This document shows, piece by piece, positions 6,379 through 11,374 of a stretch of 11,374 nt of DNA; the first letter of the stretch is position 1; each line of letters begins with the position of its first letter. The stretch comes from Chitinophagales bacterium. GTDB lineage: Bacteria > Bacteroidota > Bacteroidia > Chitinophagales > Saprospiraceae. The position numbers were made by a program, and so were the translations under genes. Location: assembly GCA_013297575.1 (NCBI GenBank), contig JAAFHO010000120.1:1-11374 (forward strand). The letters are read 5' to 3'. The notes under the pieces were generated by a model. That model did not search any database, was not told where the DNA came from, and saw only the letters and a program-made list of their open reading frames with translations.

Positions 6379-6912
6379 TTAAAAAATTCTTTTTCCACAA
6401 TGCTTACAAATGGAGGAGGTGTGCCAATTGGAGTAGCTATCGTAAGGATAATAACTCTTGCGTTGTCCTAATCCATGGTAATTAGGGATATGACGTGTAG
6501 GACAAACGCAAGCCGGATTTTCTGCCGGATTTTCTTCGCGCATCTCATCTGCCATGGCGCGCTGTGTTGCGGAACAACTGCTACCCAAAACACTAAGCCC
6601 CGCTACGAAGAGTAATAAAGGGAGCGCGGATACGCGGATACTTTTAGGTTTTTGGCGCAATTCGGTACATGATTTGCATATCATACAAATCCAGATGATA
6701 CCCATCAAAACAACCATCCCTAAAAGGATAAAAAGCGCATTATTTTCGAGTTGACTGATGATGTTGCTTAATTCAGGACTTTTTATGTTCAGATTCCTCA
6801 CGGTGCTAGAGGCTTGATGTATGCCCTGTGTGTTGCCAGCCAAAGGATTAAAAAACAGACCGGTCAGCATTAGTATGCTTGTGCTTTGCTTGAAATTGAA
6901 TGACTTTTTCAT
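6379..6912 (-). CDS. Membrane protein of unknown function with a C-terminal CxC...CxxC tail
   Basis: The protein has 177 residues and no family I recognise. An N-terminal hydrophobic stretch (11-26) may be a signal peptide, followed by a soluble segment (27-57). A strong transmembrane helix covers about 59-79 (ALFILLGMVVLMGIIWICMI), then a short basic loop (CKSCTELRQKPKSIR), then a second helix at about 94-112 ending VLGSSCSA, which looks like a lipobox but deviates from consensus at -3. The C-terminal tail holds Cys135-Val-Cys137 and Cys169-Lys-His-Cys172 plus several His, a plausible zinc- or redox-binding set. It lies 98 nt beyond the repeat copy at 7010-7130 and so is probably transcribed separately from the MPKIK genes. 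Confidence 0.65.
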   Translation of the reverse strand: MKKSFNFKQSTSILMLTGLFFNPLAGNTQGIHQASSTVRNLNIKSPELSNIISQLENNALFILLGMVVLMGIIWICMICKSCTELRQKPKSIRVSALPLLLFVAGLSVLGSSCSATQRAMADEMREENPAENPACVCPTRHIPNYHGLGQRKSYYPYDSYSNWHTSSICKHCGKRIF

Positions 6913-7009
6913 TGTTAATATAGTTTATTTGTGTGTTAAAATTTGTGATAATAAATCCCTTTTCAACCAGTTATAAAGGTGTGGTTAAGGAGGGAATCAA
7001 ATGCGTTTT

Positions 7010-7130
7010 GGAAAAGCATTTGCAGGTTAGACGAGTCCTCCAAATCAATCTCAATGGCAGGATGAAAAAATTTTACAAAAAAAAACGCTACCCAGGGAAT
7101 CCTGAATAGCGCATGGAGAAAATATTACTA
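7010..7130 (-). repeat. Terminator-tail repeat, copy 2
   Basis: This is the same architecture as the copy at 488-600 (hairpin, nine T, spacer, TTGAGATTGATTTGGAGG, TCGTCTAACCTGCAAATGC), placed just after the stop of the 105-aa MPKIK gene. Its tail has an open frame on the minus strand (FFHPAIEIDLEDSSNLQML...) that ends about 35 residues on; I consider that frame incidental. Confidence 0.85.
7077..7112 (-). terminator. Intrinsic terminator of the 105-aa MPKIK gene
   Basis: In minus-strand RNA GCGCUAUUCAGG pairs with CCUGGGUAGCGU around AUUC, again with two U-G pairs, followed by nine U. The inner stem differs from the 553-591 hairpin on both arms (CAGG/CCUG against CCGAG/CUCGG), a compensatory change. 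Confidence 0.85.
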
Positions 7131-7144
7131 GATGGTTTTCTTAC

Positions 7145-7462
7145 TTATACGTTTCTTGGGGTTGGGGGTACTCTATTCGTAGAACCATGATCTATAGTGC
7201 TACCATCGCTAAAATAATACCTGATGGTGTCTCCGGTATCAAAAAAACCTGGACATACACCAATTCCCGAATCCCCATACTGTTTTATTTGGGCTTGAGA
7301 AGTTAGTCCATTATCCCCAACCTCGATTTGCATCGTCAAACCGATAGGGAAAGGAACACGTGGATTTGTGCTTTCATCATCATACCATTGGCATGTGAAA
7401 CTTAAGCCATTGTTGTTAGCGTCAGCTATTCCAGATACTTTGGTTACTTTAATTTTAGGCAT
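7145..7462 (-). CDS. MPKIK-family small protein 2 (uncharacterised, paralogue of the gene at 7953)
   Basis: The protein has 105 residues, with no signal peptide and no transmembrane segment. I do not recognise the family. It aligns with the 126-aa protein at 7953-8333: MPKIKV, LSFTCQWYD, PIGLTMQIEVG, SGIGVC, GFFDTGDTIRYYF and a Pro-rich tail (VPPTP). The pattern of alternating hydrophobic and polar residues suggests a small beta-sandwich. Cys24 and Cys70 align with Cys37 and Cys86 of the paralogue, a possible conserved disulfide or metal pair. It lacks a 12-residue insertion after residue 12 and the other two Cys. The start is fixed by the leader shared with the paralogue. It lies 15 nt after the small ORF at 7478 and ends in the repeat terminator. 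Confidence 0.75.
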   Translation of the reverse strand: MPKIKVTKVSGIADANNNGLSFTCQWYDDESTNPRVPFPIGLTMQIEVGDNGLTSQAQIKQYGDSGIGVCPGFFDTGDTIRYYFSDGSTIDHGSTNRVPPTPRNV

Positions 7463-7484
7463 TTTTTTGTTTAATTTTTAAAGT
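7448..7484 (-). promoter_or_regulatory. Duplicated 37-bp leader/start block, copy 2
   Basis: This block is identical over 37 bases to 8319-8355 and covers the A-rich leader (ACTTTAAAAATTAAAC, then seven A running into the start codon) and the first codons of the MPKIK gene. No Shine-Dalgarno site is present, as usual in Bacteroidota. Confidence 0.8.
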
Positions 7485-7681
7485 GAATGAATCGAACTTA
7501 TGTCATTTAATTTGTTTGTCAAAATTTGTGTTGATGGATTCCTCATTAAACAACGCTCAATATAAATAAGATTAAGCAGTCTTTTTTTATGCTTTGATTC
7601 AATTTTGTCCATCATATCTGATCCATTACTTCGGAGATTATTTGAGTATGTGACAAAATTGGAGTATGACATTTTTTCCAT
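7478..7681 (-). CDS. Possible small protein of 67 residues, unknown
   Basis: This is an ORF between the first repeat terminator and the second MPKIK gene, starting after AAATTAGA and ending 15 nt before the next start. The product is polar and mainly helical (DKIESKHKKRLLNLIYIERCL), with no signal peptide and no recognised family. Its stop codon TAA falls at the edge of the duplicated leader. Spacing suggests co-transcription with the 105-aa gene, but length and composition do not prove it is coding. Confidence 0.35.
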   Translation of the reverse strand: MEKMSYSNFVTYSNNLRSNGSDMMDKIESKHKKRLLNLIYIERCLMRNPSTQILTNKLNDISSIHSL

Positions 7682-7828
7682 TCTAATTTAATGCTGAACA
7701 AGGAAGTAATTCTCCCAGTTTCAATGCTATGCCCGATTTTGTTATACACTCAAAATTTTTCAAAAGTTAGGGTATTGGTTTTCAGTTCTTTATTGGTTTT
7801 TTTGCCCTTCGAAATGGGTTGCCTTTTG

Positions 7829-7945
7829 GAAAAGCATTTATCGGTTAGACGAACCCTCCAAAGCAATCTCAATGGCAGGAAGAAAAAATTTCAAAAAAAA
7901 ATGCTATACCAGGGATTCGGAATAGCGCTTAGAGAAAATGTTGCA
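7829..7945 (-). repeat. Terminator-tail repeat, copy 3
   Basis: The element starts a few bases after the stop of the 126-aa MPKIK gene. Shared blocks are GCGCTATTCC, a run of nine T, TCCTGCCATTGAGATTG, TTTGGAGGGTTCGTCTAACC and AAATGCTTTTCC. It is closest to the copy at 7010 in the tail (both end TGCTTTTCCAAAA) and to the copy at 488 in the GGGTTCG step. Confidence 0.85.
7893..7930 (-). terminator. Intrinsic terminator of the CHAT-MPKIK1 unit
   Basis: In minus-strand RNA GCUAU pairs with AUAGC, flanked by a C-A mismatch and outer G-U and A-U pairs, with an inner CCG/UGG step and an AAUCCC loop, then nine U. It is somewhat weaker than the other two copies, so some read-through into the downstream genes is possible. 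Confidence 0.75.
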
Positions 7946-7952
7946 GGTGGAT

Positions 7953-8333
7953 TTAATACTCACTATTTATTGGTGGTGGAACTATTATGGTACCAGTATC
8001 AGGGCAGAGCGTGGTACCAATAGGGGTAAAATTAAAACTTATGGTGTCTCCAACCTGAAAAGGGCCAGACAATACACATAGGCCCACATTTGAACCAGTG
8101 CTTTCCGGTGTTATTGCCTTTGATTGAGTAGTTCTTGTCCCAGCCGTGATTGCCATAGTCACCCCACTGGTAGGGAATGTCAATGGAGTTGCACATCTAG
8201 AATCAGTACCATCAAAATATTGGCATTTAAATGTTAATGTGTTGACGGTTCCGGAATCAGTAAAGTCAACAGTTGCTTCTGAAGGGGGGCTTGGGTGAAC
8301 CCCAGACGTAGAAACAATTTTAATTTTAGGCAT
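7953..8333 (-). CDS. MPKIK-family small protein 1 (uncharacterised, adjacent to the CHAT gene)
   Basis: The protein has 126 residues with no signal peptide or membrane helix; family not recognised. It is Thr/Ser/Gly-rich with strand-like segments (LTFKCQYFD, GVTMAITAG, GDTISFNF) and a Pro-rich end (IVPPP), suggesting a small beta-sandwich. It carries four Cys (37, 47, 86, 110); 37 and 86 are kept in the paralogue at 7145. It starts only 31 nt after the TPR-CHAT stop codon, on the same strand, and is followed at once by a strong terminator, so the two form a two-gene unit. In such a unit a substrate, regulator or effector of the CHAT protease is a reasonable guess, but nothing in the sequence proves it. 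Confidence 0.8.
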   Translation of the reverse strand: MPKIKIVSTSGVHPSPPSEATVDFTDSGTVNTLTFKCQYFDGTDSRCATPLTFPTSGVTMAITAGTRTTQSKAITPESTGSNVGLCVLSGPFQVGDTISFNFTPIGTTLCPDTGTIIVPPPINSEY

Positions 8334-8355
8334 TTTTTTGTTTAATTTTTAAAGT
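8319..8355 (-). promoter_or_regulatory. Duplicated 37-bp leader/start block, copy 1
   Basis: This block is identical to 7448-7484. It fills almost the whole gap between the CHAT stop codon and the MPKIK1 start, so a separate promoter here is unlikely; it more probably sets translation. Confidence 0.8.
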
Positions 8356-8364
8356 TAATAAATA

Positions 8365-11313
8365 TTATTTTATGTGCATTTTTCGCCAAAAGAACAAACC
8401 AAGCACCAGTATCCCAAATCCCCAAAAGCCATAGCGCATCCACGGTACAGCGGCTTCGAGCGGTTCATTATCGCCAATCAAAACAAAAGCTGCCCAGAAA
8501 AACGGATGGTTCTGAGCCGATCCCCCTAGATAATCCAGTTTTGCTTGTCGGATCGCTTCTGCTTTTCCCAAACCGCGGTTCAAATGCTCGTAAAAATGGG
8601 TCATAATACTGGCCGTGGCCTTATCATCGGCTTGCCATAGGCTCATGAGTATATTTGGGCATCCGGCATATTTGAAAGCCCTCGCCAAGCTGATTACACC
8701 CTCGCCTTTGGCCATCTTTCCCCTTCCGGTATTGCAGGCACTTAGCACAGCCAATTCGGCATTCAGGTGCAGGTTGTATATCTCAAAAGCGTGCAGGATA
8801 CCATCATTATCTTCCAGTACCGAATCCTGTACTGTGTATGGACTAAAAACCAGTCCAGAGTATGCTGGGTCGCAATCGTTGAGGAATCCGTGCATGGCTA
8901 GGTGTAGTATGCGCGGTTTTTGGCTATTTTTACGGAAGTCCTCTTCGGTGGCTTCCGAACCCAGCAGGGCATTGCCAGATGTGATTTGTGCAATTGCTGC
9001 TACTTCTTGTTGGTTATTGGCCAGCGGCGCAAAATCGGTAGTTTGCCATTCTAAACAGCCGGTTTTTCCATCGCGCCCGCTTGCTTCGGGCAATTTGGGG
9101 TTATAATCGGGAGCGTAACCGTCAAAAAAACGTTCTGCATGGTTATTGCCGATGGGTTGAAAAGCTAAAAAAGCGGAATATTCATACCGGATGGTGGTTT
9201 TTCGCAACAGATATGGTAAAGTGGCAAATTTAGATTGGTCTTTTTTATCCTCATTTTCGGTCACTAACAGATCGAATGGCAAATAGGCCAGTTGCCCATC
9301 AGGGATGATAATGAGGTTGGTCGGAATTTGAGGTACCACAGCCGCCACCAAATTTTGGAATAACGAATGGGCATCTCTTACAAAAGTCTGAACTGCAACT
9401 GAGCCACGGCCACGGGATAGTACCGTGTCTTGGCTGCGCAAGTCCTTGAGCAAATGCGTTAGACTGCTATCAGGTACGCAACGCCGTCCATACGCCTGCT
9501 GTCGATCAAGATAAAAAGCATACACGGCATTGTCGCCCTGAAAAAACTCCAATAAACCAGTGTTTTCGGGCAATTTACCTTGCAGATCTTGGATGCTAGA
9601 GATCTGCTGTTTGTACTTAATTTGGTAATATTCTGGAAAATCTTTTTCCATTCGGGTCAGTAAATCTTCCTGATTGCGGTGCAAACGAAGGATTTCTGAT
9701 TGCCAAAGCGGGATTTTGGTGGTATCGGCATGCTTAAGTTGCTGCGCTTCAAAAATTTGTTTTTGGTAAAAGGCGATATCAATTTTGATCTGCTTTTCCT
9801 CTTGAATTACGCCCTGTGGTATCCCTGCTTTTTGCCGTGCAGCCGATTCGCGCAAGGATTCTGATAATAGGTAAGCCTTGCCTTTTTCGGCATAAGCAAA
9901 GGCTTTGGTGAGGTATATCTCATTTCCGGTACTTTGGTGCATTTGCAATGCCAAATCTATCGCGTTTTCCAGCATTGGGCGTGCTTCCTCATTCCAGAAT
10001 TGTTTGGATCCTTCCTGATAAATCGTGCGCATACTATCGAGCACTACTGTTGCCAAGTCGAGGCTTGAATGTGCCGCTTCCAGCAAAGTAGGTTTGGATT
10101 CCTGTTGAGCGAGTAATTGCAAAATTGTTGCTTTTTCGGTCAAAACTTTCAAGAAATCAATATATCCATTGGTGCTGATGGGCGGATTCTCGAGTAAGTC
10201 TTTGCTTGGAACGACTCCTGACAGCGTAATGAGTGCTTTTTGTTTCCATTCCAGTGCCGACCATAAATCTCCTTTTGCTTGCTGTAGTACCCCCATATAC
10301 CTGCATACTCTTGCATATTTAGGCGAATTGGGCTGCACCACATCCAGCGCGCTTTGCAAATATTGGAATACTAGAGGGTAACGACCAATTTGGATATAGG
10401 CGAACCCCAAACTTATCCAAATATTGTCTAGATTCTGTTTAATGTTATTTTCTTTTTGTATTTGAAGTGCCTTGTGTAAATAAGAAAGCGATTTTTGATG
10501 TTCTTTTAAAAGGGCATAAGCACTCCCGAGGCATAAATTTAAGTTGGCTTCAAGTTCGGCATTTTGTGGGCATTTCGTTTTTAGGATATTAAGACCGATT
10601 TCAGCATGATGAATGGCCTTGGCATAATCGGTTTTGCGAGTATAGATTTCGCTGAGTTTAGCATTTGTCCCAACTTGATCTTCATAGGTACTTGGAATGG
10701 TCAAATACCCTTGTAACGCTGCAGACACATATTCCAATGCACGGTCATAATCACCGCGGTTCAGATAATAGCCTCCCACATTATTTCGGGCTAATGCTAG
10801 GCTGGCAACATCATTGGTTTTTTCATAATAGTCAATTTCTTTTCTACCTACTGCAATGGCTGCTTCATAATTACCTAAATCGTCATAAATGGCTGCTGCT
10901 GTATTGAAATAATCGGTCCAAAAAGCGCTATCCACCGGAATCACCGTCAAGGCTTTTTGCTCCAGTTTAGGGAAACCAGCAGCGGCTTCTGCGGTCTGCC
11001 CCAAATAATATTGAGCGGCCATGATATAGGTCTGTGCTTCACCCCAAGTGTGCCAATCTTGTGATTTATCCCCTCGTTCGGCTGCTGCGCGAGCGCACAA
11101 GAGCGAGCTGTCATATACTTCTGCCTCATATAACAACCTTGCTTTTTCGCGTAGTATATAAGCAGTTGAATCCCTTTTCCAAGTTGCACTAGGGGAGGAG
11201 GGGCCATTTGTTTGGCTGCACAATCCAATGCCAATTACAAGTACTAAAGCCAATATTGCAACGATGCTATTGCTTTTTATAACATTGCTAACATTAAATC
11301 GGCTGCTTACCAT
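8365..11313 (-). CDS. TPR-CHAT protein: caspase-like (clan CD) protease with N-terminal signal anchor and C-terminal TM
   Basis: The protein has 982 residues. An N-terminal hydrophobic helix (about 14-31) follows a Lys and lacks a proper lipobox (GLC), so it is a signal anchor or signal peptide. TPR units follow from about 90 to 365; the clearest are 137-168, 173-205, 213-244, 254-289, 295-327 and 332-364. A helical linker with coiled-coil character spans about 430-570. The CHAT domain (about 660-950) has PDGQLAYLPFDLL, then HLAMHG with catalytic His808, LSACNTG with catalytic Cys860, GEGVISLARAF, and PFFWAAFVLIGD. A single TM (about 958-976) and basic RKMHIK close the protein. The dyad is intact, so an active protease is expected. 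The predicted topology puts TPR and CHAT in the periplasm. It precedes MPKIK1 by 31 nt on one transcript. Confidence 0.93.
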   Translation of the reverse strand: MVSSRFNVSNVIKSNSIVAILALVLVIGIGLCSQTNGPSSPSATWKRDSTAYILREKARLLYEAEVYDSSLLCARAAAERGDKSQDWHTWGEAQTYIMAAQYYLGQTAEAAAGFPKLEQKALTVIPVDSAFWTDYFNTAAAIYDDLGNYEAAIAVGRKEIDYYEKTNDVASLALARNNVGGYYLNRGDYDRALEYVSAALQGYLTIPSTYEDQVGTNAKLSEIYTRKTDYAKAIHHAEIGLNILKTKCPQNAELEANLNLCLGSAYALLKEHQKSLSYLHKALQIQKENNIKQNLDNIWISLGFAYIQIGRYPLVFQYLQSALDVVQPNSPKYARVCRYMGVLQQAKGDLWSALEWKQKALITLSGVVPSKDLLENPPISTNGYIDFLKVLTEKATILQLLAQQESKPTLLEAAHSSLDLATVVLDSMRTIYQEGSKQFWNEEARPMLENAIDLALQMHQSTGNEIYLTKAFAYAEKGKAYLLSESLRESAARQKAGIPQGVIQEEKQIKIDIAFYQKQIFEAQQLKHADTTKIPLWQSEILRLHRNQEDLLTRMEKDFPEYYQIKYKQQISSIQDLQGKLPENTGLLEFFQGDNAVYAFYLDRQQAYGRRCVPDSSLTHLLKDLRSQDTVLSRGRGSVAVQTFVRDAHSLFQNLVAAVVPQIPTNLIIIPDGQLAYLPFDLLVTENEDKKDQSKFATLPYLLRKTTIRYEYSAFLAFQPIGNNHAERFFDGYAPDYNPKLPEASGRDGKTGCLEWQTTDFAPLANNQQEVAAIAQITSGNALLGSEATEEDFRKNSQKPRILHLAMHGFLNDCDPAYSGLVFSPYTVQDSVLEDNDGILHAFEIYNLHLNAELAVLSACNTGRGKMAKGEGVISLARAFKYAGCPNILMSLWQADDKATASIMTHFYEHLNRGLGKAEAIRQAKLDYLGGSAQNHPFFWAAFVLIGDNEPLEAAVPWMRYGFWGFGILVLGLFFWRKMHIK

Positions 11314-11329
11314 AATTATTTAATTTGCT

Positions 11330-11374
11330 TTAATAGGATAGATGCTGCTTGCTGACGGGCATTTCCGGTTTGTG
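11330..11374 (-). CDS. Possible 3' end of an upstream gene (partial)
   Basis: A minus-strand frame entering from the window edge ends ...KPEMPVSKQHLSY and stop, 16 nt before the CHAT start codon. If real it would be the upstream member of the CHAT operon, but 14 residues are too few to identify, and another frame here is also open for a similar length. Confidence 0.2.
   Translation of the reverse strand, partial: HKPEMPVSKQHLSY

Noticed and set aside
488..7945. The repeats as a CRISPR array or an insertion sequence
   Set aside because: There are only three full copies, two of them about 800 bp apart and one 6.5 kb away, without regular spacers. No transposase, terminal inverted repeats or target-site duplications are visible.
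7691..8023. Plus-strand ORF of 110 residues, basic and with a hydrophobic start
   Set aside because: It runs through the repeat copy at 7829-7945 and into the antisense of the 126-aa gene. Its basic stretch comes from the tail and A-tract of the repeat, and no leader or family match supports it.
8615..9106. Plus-strand ORF of 163 residues within the CHAT gene
   Set aside because: It is antisense to the catalytic CHAT domain, whose motifs are clear; no independent evidence.
7145..11313. A gasdermin or Craspase defence system built around the CHAT protease
   Set aside because: The partner proteins are 105-126 aa with no gasdermin-like size or lipidated helix, and no gRAMP, CRISPR array or sigma-like factor is in the window. 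The CHAT protein is also membrane-anchored, unlike Csx29.

Overview
The window reads as chromosomal DNA from a Bacteroidota bacterium, most likely a Saprospiraceae-like (Haliscomenobacter/Lewinella-type) organism; that placement is inference. The grounds are A-rich leaders of the TTTTAAAA-ATG type without clear Shine-Dalgarno sites, many small secreted proteins with signal peptides ending in AQ, a SusE/SusF-like domain, an outer-membrane barrel ending in Phe, an Uma2 gene, and a large TPR-CHAT protein with a C-terminal membrane anchor. No rRNA, tRNA or CRISPR array was seen.

Layout. Positions 1-375 (+) hold the 3' part of an Uma2 nuclease-family gene. Nearly everything else is on the minus strand. 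At 659-1249 is a small outer-membrane beta-barrel protein. At 1407-1764 (+) is a frameshifted remnant of an AAA ATPase/DUF234-type gene. At 1825-4484 are two adjacent hydrolases, a serine beta-lactamase-like enzyme with a C-terminal SusE/F-like domain and an Fes/IroE-type esterase, which share a near-identical 5' leader. At 4577-6912 is a run of small exported proteins (WG repeat, NTF2-like, NW-type secreted domain, a two-helix membrane protein with a Cys tail), along with a probable DUF418 tail remnant and a broken small secreted ORF.

The most unusual part is 7010-11313. A 982-residue TPR-CHAT caspase-like protein (His808/Cys860, N-terminal signal anchor, C-terminal TM) is followed 31 nt later by a 126-aa protein of no family I recognise, starting MPKIK. 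Further downstream is a diverged 105-aa paralogue of it. The two small genes share a perfect 37-bp block covering leader and start codon, and each is followed by the same ~115-bp element: an intrinsic terminator hairpin plus a conserved tail. Their coding cores, in contrast, have diverged strongly. A third copy of the element lies downstream of the unrelated barrel gene at 659-1249, and a degenerate partial copy lies beyond that. A working hypothesis, inference only, is that the MPKIK proteins are partners or substrates of the CHAT protease, carried in cassettes with conserved flanks and variable cores.
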